Below, piece by piece: positions 20,461-32,676 of a DNA stretch of 64,000 nt (the first letter of the stretch is position 1; each line of letters opens with the position of its first letter). A program made the position numbers and the translations under genes. The notes beneath the pieces were generated by a model. The model was not told where the DNA came from, did no database searches, and worked only from the letters and a program-made list of their open reading frames with translations. Origin of the DNA: Buxus sempervirens (lineage: Eukaryota; Streptophyta; Magnoliopsida; Buxales; Buxaceae); contig OX387189.1 of assembly GCA_947561395.2 (NCBI GenBank), positions 21,824,329 through 21,888,328 on the forward strand, given 5' to 3'.

Positions 20461-23324
20461 ATTCAAGCATGATAACACCAAGCATATAAGAATTATTCAT
20501 ATAAAGCATCCAAACAAATATACATATCATAACAATATCACTAACCAATCCATACTTTACCTGTGCCAATACTTAGCTAAACTTTACCTTTACCATTGCC
20601 ATCTCTTGGTTAGAAATACCGGCCATTAATTGGCTGAAGGTGCACGCCAATTAATTGGCTCAAGTGCAAAGAATCCCAGCCATTAATTGGCTCAAAGGAA
20701 CAAGAATACCGGTCATTAATTGGCTCAAGATGCACTACCATTAATTGACTGTAAAGTGTAAAGAATACCGGCAATTAATTGGCTCAAAGTGCATAGCCAT
20801 TAATTGACTCAAATGTAAGGAATCTCGACTATTAATTGGCTCAAAGGAATAAGAATGCTGGCCATTAATTGGCTCAAAAGTACGACCATTAATTGGCTTA
20901 CGTACATGCCATTAATTGGCTCAAGACACGACCGATAACGATTCACGTGTTTGTCATTAATTGGCTTAAAATACGGCCAATAACTGCTCATGTGCTATCC
21001 ATAGGTTAAGGATACCTGCAAAAGAAGTAATTTCCATAAGGTGCAATGCATACAATCATTCATACCCAACTATGAATACCATGTAATACATGAAGAATTG
21101 TATAATTAAATTCCAAACCATAATCTCATACCAATATTAACTCAAATATCAACTCAGCATTTCAAACATATCCAATCACCATGTATAGGAAACCCAATGA
21201 AACCCATCCAATATACGTATAGGCACCAAAACCATAATATACGATATATGGAGAGGCCAAATTCATGCCTCAAACATGTCAAAAAGAGAAATCCATGCAT
21301 AACCAGTGTTTACAGTTTCGGCGGCATGCCGTAGAAATTTTGTTTTCTTGGAAGTAGTGATGCATTTCTGAGGAGGAAAATCGTTTAATTGCATTACTGC
21401 GATTTTTGGCGGCATGCCGAGCGAAACGGGGTGAAACAGGGAAAGGAAAATGAAAATTTGTTCATTTTTCATTGGCGAAATTTCCCCAAAATCCAAAAAA
21501 TCCAGTTTTTGTCCATTTTTTGCCCTCTTTGATTTTTCCACCATTTCGTGCGATCAGCAGCACTTCCATCAACACCGAAACGGTAAACCTTGTGCATAAC
21601 AGATATACCGAGGCCAAAACTAATCTAGAATACAATTATCTAGCATGTCTAAGCAAAAACAATACCCATTCATTCATCCAAGTCCTTCAAAGAACCAAAA
21701 TCCCCTTTGTGCACTAATTTGTTCCAAATTTCTAAATATTAGCCCCCAAAGTACCAAATCTGCTTTAAATTCAATAAGAACATTTCCAGTAGCCAAAACA
21801 TGTCTAAAATCAATTTTGAGATATGTACAAATCAAATAAAATCAATAAAACACCTTTTAATCCACCAAGTCCACTATTATAGGTTAAAACCACCTAATTC
21901 CACTAAAACGTACCTAAATTTTTTATAAAAATCTAAATAATTTTAGGACCAGTGTAGAAACTTTCAAAATACCCTAATATAGTTGGTACATGAATTGGAA
22001 TGCCACAAAAATCATTTTAGAATCAAATCCTAGGCAAATTGGTCAACTTTTAAAAAAAATCTGAGTTCGGGCGCTCAACAGGGCACTTGAGCCCTATGTC
22101 AAGCACCCTACAAAATAAACCGGGCGCCCTTGGGCACTTGAGCCATATTGTAGGCACTAGGGTTAAACAGGAATTTTTTTCTGGGTTTTAAACAATGGGC
22201 GCCTTTGGGCACTCGAGCCATATCTCAGGCGCTAGTGCAAATCTGAGAATTTCTGCACTTCACGAAATTGTCAATCTATCTCAACTAAACTCAATTCCAT
22301 TATTCCAAATCACTTGGAAATAATGGGTTTTCATTCTTAAAACCTACCAAATTATTCCAGAACATCAAAAAATGAAGATTTTCAATAAATATCTTTTCTA
22401 AACCCAAAGAAATCAACACTTTTACACATGCTTGACAGATTTCATGAACTTCAAATCTTATCTATGATTAAGCATAAAAAAAATCCAATCAATCCACCAA
22501 CACATGATTTGTCGATTAATCCGATAAAACATACAAAATTTTAGATTTAAAAGAGTTATTACTTGCCTTTGATAGAAATCTCAAACCTTCAAAAGCTCTT
22601 GATCTCTTTCTTTCTCTTATTCTTCTTCCTCTTCTTCTTCTTTCTCCTTGTTCTTCTTCACCAGCCGATCTCTCCTTCTCTCTAGCTGTATGGATCTTCC
22701 AATAAAAGTGAGAAAACCCTAAATCCTCCTTTGCTTCTACTTTTATACTCACCCAAATAGAATTCCTAATTCTATTTGGAAACTTACCTATTTTATCACA
22801 ACTCTTATTTTAATTATTTTCTCTTAAATATAATCCATAAGAAACTTCTATTTTTCTCAATTTTCGTACGAATTAATTTCCCTATTTTTAAATATCACCA
22901 AAACTCCACTTTTTCATTAACTTAAGGCTCCTAATTAACTATAATTACCAATATGCTCTTTTCTTACTTATTGGGCTATAAATCTCACTATTTATATTCA
23001 AATCAAACCTAACTTAGGTCAAATTTAATTTCTCAAGTCTAATAATCATTTTATTAATCTATTTAATAATTTAGCTAATTAGGAATTGACCAAAATACCC
23101 TTTTCTTTAATTTGGTCTTATTTAACCATAAATTTTCTTCCAAAATTTCTAGATTTAATATCCTCATTATTTTGGATCAATTAGGCATCCTAAATTAATG
23201 AACATTTCCCCGAATCATCATAATATATGTTCAATCTCCAATTGTTTCAAATAAAATCATTATCTATACAAATATTAATATTTAATTTCTTTTTATTTAT
23301 TTACTAAAAATTTGGGATCTCACA
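20461..23324 (-). mobile_element. Chromovirus-type LTR, minus orientation, truncated at its 3' end
   Basis: Read on the minus strand it starts TGTGAGATCCC at 23324, like the TGTAAAACCCCG starts of the other large LTRs here, and shares their AT-rich first 300 bp. It holds a GC-rich repeated segment at 22065-22240 and a minisatellite at 20612-20990. The expected CGTTACA end was not found, so the left boundary is approximate and the LTR is probably truncated. Confidence 0.6.
20612..20990. repeat. Minisatellite with core CCATTAATTGGCTCAA
   Basis: About a dozen diverged units of 25-45 bp, each with the core ATTAATTGGCT followed by CAAG/CAAA and A-rich spacers. It lies in the truncated LTR, and no such array is seen in the other LTRs of this group. 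Confidence 0.85.
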
Positions 23325-23544
23325 GACTCTCTGGTTATGTCTTTTTTTTATTTCCTGCTTTGGGATTACTGTTCCTAACCAAGCAACACTAGAATTTCAC
23401 TTTTATTTGCTTGTCAAGCCATTCTGGGCATTTAAATTTGAATTGAAGCTTCCCTCTTAGCTTTCATTCAATCATTTTTGCAATTTAGGATTTTAAAGCC
23501 ATTCAAAGGTTTAAAGCTTTGAAATGAGGCTTCCCTCTTAGCTC

Positions 23545-23846
23545 TGAGTCGTTTCATAGGCTGTAGAGTAAGTTCGCTCCCAACAATATACCTTGGTATC
23601 CCGCTTGGTGTAGGGTATAAGAAATCATCGGTTTGGAACCCGATCGTGGAGAGAATGGAGAAGAGGCTTTCATTTTGTAAGAGCTGTGTTATATATAAAA
23701 TGGGCAAGCGGACTTTAATAACAAATTTGTTAGCAAGCTTGCCTACATTCTACATGTCCATTCTGAAAATTCCCATGTCCATTGCTAACAGATTGGAACA
23801 AATTCAGAGAAAGTTCCTATCGGAAGGTCTGGGTGTAGAAGCACTT
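23545..23846 (+). pseudogene. L1 reverse transcriptase fragment
   Basis: One open frame reads LPTIYLGIPLG, then SVWNPIVERMEKRLSF, KRTLITNLLASLPTFYMSILKIP and IANRLEQIQRKFL. This is the conserved stretch just downstream of the FADD motif in plant L1 RTs. No other L1 domain is attached, so it is a short relic. Confidence 0.8.
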
Positions 23847-24035
23847 GATACTTACGCCTGCGTTGCAGCACGTCTGCAGTGTTAATCCTAGTAAGGAACA
23901 CCACCCAAATGAAAGCCCATACTTTCTTTGGGGAAAAAACACTTGATACTTGCACTTGCGTTGCAGAACATCTGCAGTGTTATAATCTTAGTAAGGAACA
24001 CCACCCAAATGAAAGACCTTACCTTCAGAGGAATG
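23838..24035. repeat. 98-bp tandem duplication
   Basis: Two copies share CACTTGATACTT, CGTTGCAG, CATCTGCAGTGTT or a close variant, and GGAACACCACCCAAATGAAAG, offset by 98 bp. It begins exactly where the L1 relic loses similarity. Confidence 0.8.
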
Positions 24036-25496
24036 GTCATTACTTGTCAAGTTAGTCTTTTCCTTAAAATAGGGAATTGAAATCTGTTGGTACAGTGATT
24101 TCAACATGTCTAAGTTCTAATATATTTACCTTTTTTCCCTGATATCTCCTTTATTGTCTAGTTTGGCCAAAGATGGTTAATTGCTACCTTTCACTGAATT
24201 ATTACATCTACTATTGTGATTTTTAGTCAGGTCTTGTATGCATAGTACGCATGGTTCTATGATAGGTTTACATGAAATAGGCAGGATTGTATGGAAATCT
24301 TGGTGTTATTTTGACATGCATGCATCTAAAACTTGGCATGTCTAGTATTTTTCTTTTGTGAGTAATTTAATGAAAATTTCTTATGAAGTTGCAATAAAAA
24401 TAATGCATAAATGGAAATTTTCTAGACCATGTTAGGTATTTGACATGCATGTAATTTCCTATGAGGAGTACTTACTATGTTTTAGTGAATTTAGTTGGAG
24501 ATACCCTTTAAATAATCATATCCCAGATTATTATTATTATTACCATATTCAGACTCTGAAAAGCATGTGAAACAAATTAGAGCATGTTTATGCAGTGCTA
24601 ATGTACGCATAAATTTCATTTGGTCATTCAGTGATAAGATTTTGTTTCAGAGATGAGGGAACTAGGTTCACTGTAGGAAACAATTTTGTCTCCTCTCCAG
24701 GCAAGCATTTAGTGGTTCATTGAATGTTTTCGTCAACTTGCATCCATGGATGGAAATCATTCATGGAGCTATGTTATGGATTTAAATGTAAAATTTTTTT
24801 CCATCGTTGGAAAGTTTGATGGCACTTGCCACATTGTGCTTAATGGACATATTTATTACTTTTTATAATGCAAATATCCTAGTGTCAGTCCAGGAAGAGA
24901 AATACTTGACAAATAGAGGAAAAGGAATGTTGATATGATAACCGGAGGAAATTCATGAAATTGATATTTTTAATGTGAAGGAATCTTGATGTCAAAGGTT
25001 ACTTGATTTTCTTCAGTTGAGATTTCAGTAATTACCATGTTGATTTGCTTGATGGGTTTCTTTGTTACTTTTTGTGATGGAATTGTTTTAAAATTTTGTT
25101 TATTTAATTTTCTTAGACTGATATGTGACTGAAGCATGCCACTCGAGATGAATGATAAATTCTATGAGAATTCTACTAGATCAGCTAATGCATATGGAGC
25201 AATAAGAAACAAATTATATAAATAAGCAAAGGAGAGGTGAGGATTAGCGTAATAGGATTTGTCTTGCTAACTTTAATAGTTGGGATCTGTCATTGTTCCT
25301 ATTCTGCATTTCAAGTTGGTGAATATGAAAATTTATTTAGAATGCCAATGTGAACGCACCTAGAATTGGGATTTTTCTAATTTTCTATTAGTTGGTAGCT
25401 TGTGATTCTAGTAACAAATAACAATCATGATAGCTAGGTTTGCTTTGTTGGATGCGTTTTTCATAAAACAAGATGGTACATTTTATGTTCTTGGAA
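24036..25496. other. No gene seen
   Basis: AT-rich DNA with no ORF longer than background and no repeat I recognise. It could be an intron or intergenic DNA. Confidence 0.4.
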
Positions 25497-26900
25497 TTTT
25501 TTTTTTTTTGGGGATAAATTATGAAGATTATTATTAAAAGTAAAGTGCAGAAACTGACTTCACATCACTCTGTCAAGATTTCCAAAGGGCCCAAACTGAC
25601 ACCATGGAGGGGAACTGTAATTACAAACAAACAACCTAGGCCATTGGCCTGCCCCTATTAAAACTTGAGTAGGATTCTCCAAAACCATCTCCTCCCTGGT
25701 TGCTCCTTTTTTTTTTATTTTTTATAATAGGTTGTTGGCCACCTCATTGGCCGACCTAGACACTAATTTGAACAAAGTGTTCAACCCCATGCTAGAAATT
25801 TAGCCTTCCTCACAATGTCCATGGATCAAATTATTTTGTGGATTGGATTTCACTTGACTGTCTACAGGTCAATTGAGTGTTCTCTGGGTATAAGTTTTGT
25901 ATAAATGTATCGTTGTGTTATTAAGTATTTTGATTTAAGTTCTTTTCTTTCGAAGAGGTGGAATAGAATAACCCAGTTGAAGCGTAATGATCATACGTCT
26001 GTAATGCATTGCATGTCTCATAATAGGTCATTATCTTTGTTTTTCTCGATGCTTTGAATAGCTATCCGGATAGCAGAAGTGCAATCATTTGCGAAAGCTC
26101 TTTCTTCGCGCTCGTTTGAATCTAAGTTCTATTTGCCCTTGGGCACTCTTCCAACTTCAAGAAAATGAGCTGATGTCTATATGCTTAACACATTAAATTG
26201 GAAAGCGTTCCTTGGCTAAAATAGCTAAATCCTCCAAGAGCTCCTCTGATCCATATTTATCCTTGCTATATTTTTGTGTAGCCCGCCCTTACCACAAAGT
26301 CCCAGAATCCCTGTTGTTTAGCGTGCTACATACCTGTTAGACATGCCAACATCTCTGCCTTAAACAAAATTTTGCATCTGCCATGGGGCCAGAAAATGTA
26401 TGAGGTATGTCGCCTGAGGCATTCTTGACAACTGGACCATGCCCATCTTCTAGGATTACCCAAAGAATATCCATCAAAGTTCATCTTTATAATGCCTGAG
26501 GGAGGTGGAACCAAACTAAAAAACAGAGGGGTTCCTCGGGGTATTAAAGTAACAGATATGTTGCCACCCCCTAGAAATATCTAAAATCAATAGCCCTCTA
26601 CAAGTATGTAGTATCACTGTGCAAGATGACACCGAAACCATGATGGCCTCCATAATGGCCTCTATGGAGGATCTCCAGCCCTTGAAGATCCTTAAGTTCC
26701 TTTGTATCCAGATGTGTCCCACAATGGCATGGAACAAAACTGTATGCAAGAGCCTCCCCCTATTGTTTGAGTCCTGGGAACCTCTACTGCATGAAAAGGC
26801 CACAAACTGCATCAGGTACTACCTATGCGATGTTCACTAGCTGAAAGAAGTGGTATCAAATCCAAGCCGCCACCCTTCAATGTAAAGAACACATGATCTA
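25497..26900 (-). pseudogene. LINE C fragment: RNase H and zf-RVT end of an L1
   Basis: A poly(A) tail is seen as T13 at 25497-25509. Going 5' on the minus strand the RNase H appears as SGIIKMNFDGYSLGNPRRW and AEMLACLTGM, with a SRSANEVANN segment near 25750. The stretch 26812-26516 matches the usual region between zf-RVT and RNase H (HAIVGHIWIQRNLRIFKGW). Several stops are present. RT and endonuclease are absent, so this is a 5'-truncated insertion. Confidence 0.75.
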
Positions 26901-28153
26901 TGGATTTCCCTTATGAAAGAATTGCCTCCTTTGCTGGAGTATGTCAGCCATTTTCACATTTTAAGGAAGTGGAATCCAAACAAAACTCTTAATTTTCAAA
27001 TACAGCACCAGTTTCCAAATGTGATTACAAGGAAGAGAAGCAAGAGACTTGATTTTGTCTCTCATGTTTGGAGAAAAGAAAGATCTATGGATTCAGGGCA
27101 CGAAACCCTTGTATCAGCAATTGATGGATCAATGAGGACATGGTCTTGGGTTATTGGGTCACCATTGACTTCAGCGCCATCCTGCATGTTTGCTTGTTTT
27201 TGGTTATTTTCTATTTATTAACAGCGTTAGTATTAAGTTTTATTGGTTTTATTGTTGTTGTTGATGTTCTTATAAAATGAGAAGGCATTCATCTAGAGTT
27301 TCTGATGATTAGATCACAAAGTAATCAACTCCTTGAAAGTCTATATGTGGTATGTCAACCGGTTGAACAGCCCAGATTCATAAAAAAAAGGTTACTGAAA
27401 ATGAAATTAGTATGCTTTGAGAGAGTGAAAAGCTAACCTTCTTAATACAAAATGAAATTAGTATGCTTTGAGAGGGTGGGATGCTAACCTTCTCAATACA
27501 ACATAAGATTATTATGCTTTGGGAGAGAGTGGGAAGCTAACCTTCTCAATACTATTGTACCATACATCTGTGTTTAGAGTTACCGGTCTTTATAGTCGAT
27601 AGTTGCTGTAAAGAACTCAATAGCTATGGTATTCTTTTTCAAACTGAATAAGAAACGATTTCGTTTCAATCAGGTTGTTGTTGATTCTTCTGTAAACTCG
27701 ATTTGCATGCCTGGAGCATTTGATTTTGAGATGATTAAGTTCTGTGATATTGATATTGGACTGTTTGAAATTGTGAATTAGGAAGAAAATCAGGGTTTTA
27801 GTTATCAAATTGGTCATATAAGCAATTCCATTTCAAAAGAAAAGAGTGGTGATATAGATTTTGCATTTTTTTTATGGCAGCTACATGGGTTCTACGGTGG
27901 TGGAAATACCCGTCACCAGGCACCATCGAGAAAAAAAAAACACAAAAAAAAGAAGAAAACAGTTGTGAGAGAGAGAGACATGGGGAGGGGGTGTACCTGT
28001 TGTCAACTCCTATTCTTTTCCTTTGTTAGCAGCCATGGAGCCGAGAGATTTGAGGTGGATTGGTGTCCTCCGCAGACAAGTTGAAAAAAGGGCACAGGAC
28101 TTGGAAGGCTCGCTCTTTAAAAAGAGAAATAAGAGACGAAGGAGGTAGAGCTG
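26901..28153. other. No gene seen, small tandem repeat inside
   Basis: A 102-codon open frame at 26913-27221 (+) has no recognisable domain and is not called as a gene. The rest is AT-rich, with a purine-rich patch near 27930-27980. Confidence 0.35.
27401..27555. repeat. Three tandem copies of a 51-bp unit
   Basis: Units contain GTATGCTTTGAGAG and GCTAACCTTCT, start near 27401, 27452 and 27503, and differ by a few substitutions. Confidence 0.85.
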
Positions 28154-31100
28154 TGTAAGATCCTGGATTTTTAAGTTTTGCAAATTGGGTTAATTGGTTT
28201 GGTTCGGGTTGCAAATTGCAAACTGGATTTAATTAATGAGATTAATTAAATCAAAATTAAAGACTTAATAGGTTTGGTTTGGTTCGGGTTGGTTTACTTT
28301 AAGTGAACAGGATTAAATTGATTTGGGTTGACTTGGTTTATTGGTGTAAGTGGATCGGGTTAATTGATTAATTGATTTGGTGGTTTAGTTGGTTTAAGTG
28401 TAAATTGAATTTAATTGGGTTAGTTTAATTGGGTAAATTGGTTCGGTTCAGTTGGGTTCGGTTTATTTAAATGGGTTTAAGTGGTTTAATGAAAATTGTT
28501 TTATATATATATATGCCATTAGAAGAGAGAACCCGAGGGTTCTCTTCTGTTCGTCAAGGGCTGGAGCGAGCGCAGAGGAGAAAAAGAGAAGAAGGAGAAG
28601 AAGGGAAGAAGAGGAAAAGAGAGGAGAAAAAGAAGAAAAAAAAAGGAGGGGGAGGGAAACGCAGGTAAGTAGCACATCTTAATTTCCAAAAGAATAAAAT
28701 GATTTTTTTTTGTTTTGTTTTGAATGAATGATGTTTGGGATGTTTTTGGCTGGAGTTAGTCTAGGGTTTTGAAAGAAAACTATAGGTATTGGTTGCTTGT
28801 ATGGTATGTTCTGATTTACCCTTGATTTGTTCATAGATCGCCATTTATTTTACTCTAATTTTTCGTCTTTCTGCTTTGGGGAAGTTTGATGATATTATGA
28901 AGAAGATAAACGATTGCTTGGCTAGATGTTCTTTCGTTGAATTTCCGGTTTCATTTTAAATAAATATTGAAAACGCAAGAGAAATCTGATATCAGTATAA
29001 ATAAATTTGACCGAAAAGAAGTTTTCAGTTTCCTTCTTGGGTGTTGCGTAGTGTTCGTAGGTTCTGATTGGAGATGCTCTAAAATAAGTGCTCAGATTGA
29101 AGTATTCTGATTAGAGTATTCTGATTGGAGATTGCTTTAAAATAAGTACTGATTGAGTTGCAAAACATTTCTCTTTGTAAATCAGTTGCTACAAGAAAAA
29201 GAAATCAGTTGCTGTAGGTCTTATGGTGTTACCCCTGATTGAAAAATCAGCCGCTGAAAATTCTGATTTGGCATGAGAAAACTTGATGGATTTATACTGA
29301 TTTGGCATGATTTTAGGTTTTGATGATTTATACTCAAATAACAACATGTGAGAGCTGAGAAAGTGAAACTTGTCTATGCTACCTTTTGTTAGAGAATTTT
29401 TGAAACCCATGTAAGCAATTGTGCTTGAAGACTTGTGGTGGGACAATTTCTTTAATTTGGACCAAGAATAGCATTGAATACCTATCTTATTAAATATGGT
29501 AAAGAATAAATTAGCCTTTGTCAAATAAATCATGCATATAATAAGAGGAACTACTATGCTTTTTATAGGTGGAATTACCATACTTGGAAGTTAAAATTGG
29601 AAGTTAAAAACATAGAAGCCCTCTGTTATGCTCTCTCAAATTTGTGAAATTTTCGGTGGCTTGTGAGGGTTTGGAATCTTTGGGTTAAAATTTATATGAG
29701 TAGTCTAAAATTTAGTTTAGGGTGTTTGTAGTTAAATGGAAGTGGTTTAAGACCGATTGGAACTCAGGGTAATGCAAGAAAAATCAAGAAAAGTTGATGG
29801 TTTTCGTCCATGCGGTTTCGCGGTAGAATGTAACCGCCTGTAATAAACCGGCTATAACTTTCTGTAGGAAACTTCAAATTACGCACCGTTTGTTGCGTTA
29901 GAAACTAGACTCATAGATCTTTCCAGTGATATATAGCATGAATACCCATTAGTTATAGATTAGATCAGGTTTAGCATTTAATTAACAAGTTAGAACCAGA
30001 TCTGCAGAGTAAACGGTGACTGCAAATTAATTGTGGTATCCTTTTACGAGCTTATAAAACAGTTTTTGATCGTGTTTAAAAATTTATATTTGACGATCAC
30101 TCGTCTATTGGTTTATAAAAATATTCTTTATCCTGTTCATTAATGATTTGGTTTGCTGAAAAATTTGGTTAATTAATCAGATGTCTGGAATTTGGGTAAT
30201 GTTAAGTTAAGTGATGGTTTCAATGTGGATATGTTGTGTTGGCTTGTCGAGTTAAGACCTCAAGCCACATTCACATTTCCACCGTGTGGGATCGGTGAGG
30301 CTCTCTTGTGGGATAGAGGGCTGCGGCAACCCATTTCCGCTGTATGGGATCGGTGAGGTCTCCTTGTGTGTATGTGTGTGTGGGTGTGTGAGTATTATGA
30401 TTATTGTTGGCTGGGTTGTTTCGTGCCAGCCTATGAGTGGGTGCTCTACTCCGGGTGATGACCGTGCGTGGCTTCGACCTTCGAGTAGTGAGGTGGCAAA
30501 CCGGCTAAGGGTGGTTATCTCGATTTACAGACACACAAATCCATGAGTCCTACTACGATTTGTTGATTTATGATTTGATGTTCAGAATTGATCAGCATGT
30601 GGAATTATTCTAGTGATCTTGTATCTGTTGATGTATTATAGTGGAATTTTCGGTTTATCCTGTATATTTGTCATTGATGCATATTTTTGGCCTGGATCAT
30701 GTTTTAGAACTGGGAAAATGTTTATGAGCATGCATTGTGCTACTTACTGGGACATTAGTCTCACACGTGTTTTGGCTTTATCGGGTTTGTTTTAGATTCT
30801 GCTGGTGAGCTGCGTACCGGGGCAAAATGTCAGAGGGATCTGGAGTATAAGCCGGAGGATCATTATCCCGGTTAGGGCTAGAGAGCAATTCGTCTTGGTA
30901 GTCGTATATTATTATTATTATTTTTTTATTATCATGTATGTTGTATATAAAGAGAGAGTGTATGATATTTAGTGAAACTATATCTGTAGATTTCTTTGGT
31001 TTAGCTTTTGGTGGAATATTGATGTTGATATATATATATAATTGTGTTTATCAGGTGTTCAGAGTCTTCTCCCAACCTTGCTATTGCAAGCGTTATATAG

Positions 31101-31318
31101 CCGTTTTTATATTAATTTAGGTTTATAATTGTCTTGGATTAAGAGTTGTGATAATTTATTTCTTTGTATTCAGTTCGGTGATGTAATAGACTCTGGTTTA
31201 GTAGAATATTGTTCATTTCATGTTTTCTTTCATTCTGATATATCGATCTTGGATGAAAAAAATAACCCTTGGAGATGAGTTACGGTTTCGCTACGTAACT
31301 CGGATCCGGGGCGTTACA
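28154..31318 (+). mobile_element. Solo LTR (chromovirus type) with perfect target duplication
   Basis: It starts TGTAAGATCCTGG and ends GGGGCGTTACA, 3165 bp. AGCTG flanks both sides (28149-28153 and 31319-31323). No internal region is present, so the element recombined down to one LTR. The ends match the other large LTRs here, one of which (60109-62438) is followed by an initiator-Met-type primer site. It sits 1.36 kb upstream of the TRAPPC2L start codon. Confidence 0.9.
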
Positions 31319-31323
31319 AGCTG

Positions 31324-32676
31324 TAAATCTAATTTGGAATCCCTAGAGCATGCCTAACCAAATCTGAATAAGAGCCCAAACTAATGGCTTTGGGTCAAGC
31401 TTCATTTGTGGCCCAAAGTTGAGTTTGGGTTGGGTTCGGGCTCATGCTATACAACCCTTGGTTCTGTTGAACCCTAAATGTTTACAATATGATCTGGGAA
31501 GCTGCAAGGTGTAACTTTCCTAATTTTTTCCTTTGTTCATAAATCATGATCGTAAGTGAAGTACTACAACAACTGGCATAATACAGTGTCTTAAATTTGG
31601 TTTGTTATGTCAGATTATCAGTTTCGATTGCTGCTGCATGCATTGACCTGACCTGAAACAAATTGGTTGTTGAGAAGTAACCAGCTGTATATCAGATGGC
31701 TACGATGCCACCACCTCCCCCTCCCTGCAGTTCTTCCTCTTACTGTGGAGGGGGTAACCTTTTTTTTATATAGAAAAAAAATAACAACCACTGATTTATA
31801 AATGACAACTGAGGAAAATGTGAGAGAGAGAGATAATGAGTTAAATCCATAACTCCAGCACTTTGTTATTGAGTTAAACCCATTTAACAAATTAATCTCT
31901 TAAGCTATAGTCTGCACCAATAAAAACGATTCATCAAAAGGTAATCAAAACCAGCAAAAGACCAAGATCAGTTAGTAATCATGTAATGAGTCAAAATAAA
32001 TTCAAGAAAAAAAAAAAAGAGAATCATTTAATCTGAATTCTGTTAATAGCTTTTTATTTATTTTATTTTGGATACTTAATGAAATTTGTGTAACCAAAAT
32101 TCTAACTCATCCTTCTAGGAGGTGATGTTGGTCTTCCTCTTTAATTTCTTGCAACAGGATATATATATATATATATATATTCCGTAAATCCTTCATAGAA
32201 ATAAATTTTTTAAAAGTTGAAATATTGTATCACAGTAATTATTGTATCTAAAAATAATAAGCATATAAATAAATTTAAACCCTTATATCTAACTGTGTGT
32301 GAAGTCTCTTTCCTTGTGGGGCCTCTATTGATTCATTATTTTTCTGGAATCAGCATGTAATTTCGACTGCATATCTTTTACAATGAATATCTTGTGCATT
32401 AGAGATTTGAGTATTCGCAGTCCTTTCTGTACTTGTGTAATTTGTCACTGTAGTAGGTAAGGCTGATGGTGGACATATAAACTCTTCTGTATACATTATT
32501 CAGTAGATATATGATTAATGAATGTAATAGTTAGCAAAATAATAGTAAAGTGTACTTTATCAATGCTATTGATCATATTTTTAACAGTGATTGCTTCATT
32601 GATCCTAGCCTGGCCTGTGGCACTGAGATATCTCCCATTTTCGCATTGAGGTACGTCGTGACAGAGCCTTGGGAAG
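31324..32676. other. Upstream region of TRAPPC2L
   Basis: No other gene seen. It contains a (TA)n microsatellite near 32157-32180. The promoter and 5' UTR of TRAPPC2L should lie here, but I cannot place the transcription start. Confidence 0.4.

Noticed and set aside
20170..20481. Minus-strand 103-codon ORF
   Set aside because: It runs through the CT microsatellite (Arg-Glu repeat) and has no domain.
26913..27221. 102-codon + strand ORF
   Set aside because: No similarity recognised, no start context, in a repeat-rich non-coding stretch.
28452..28682. ORFs rich in Glu/Arg/Lys
   Set aside because: Caused by a purine-rich stretch of the solo LTR.
31697..31774. Short ORF starting MATMPPPPPP as a first exon
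   Set aside because: Only a Pro codon run with no following exon or donor that I could support.
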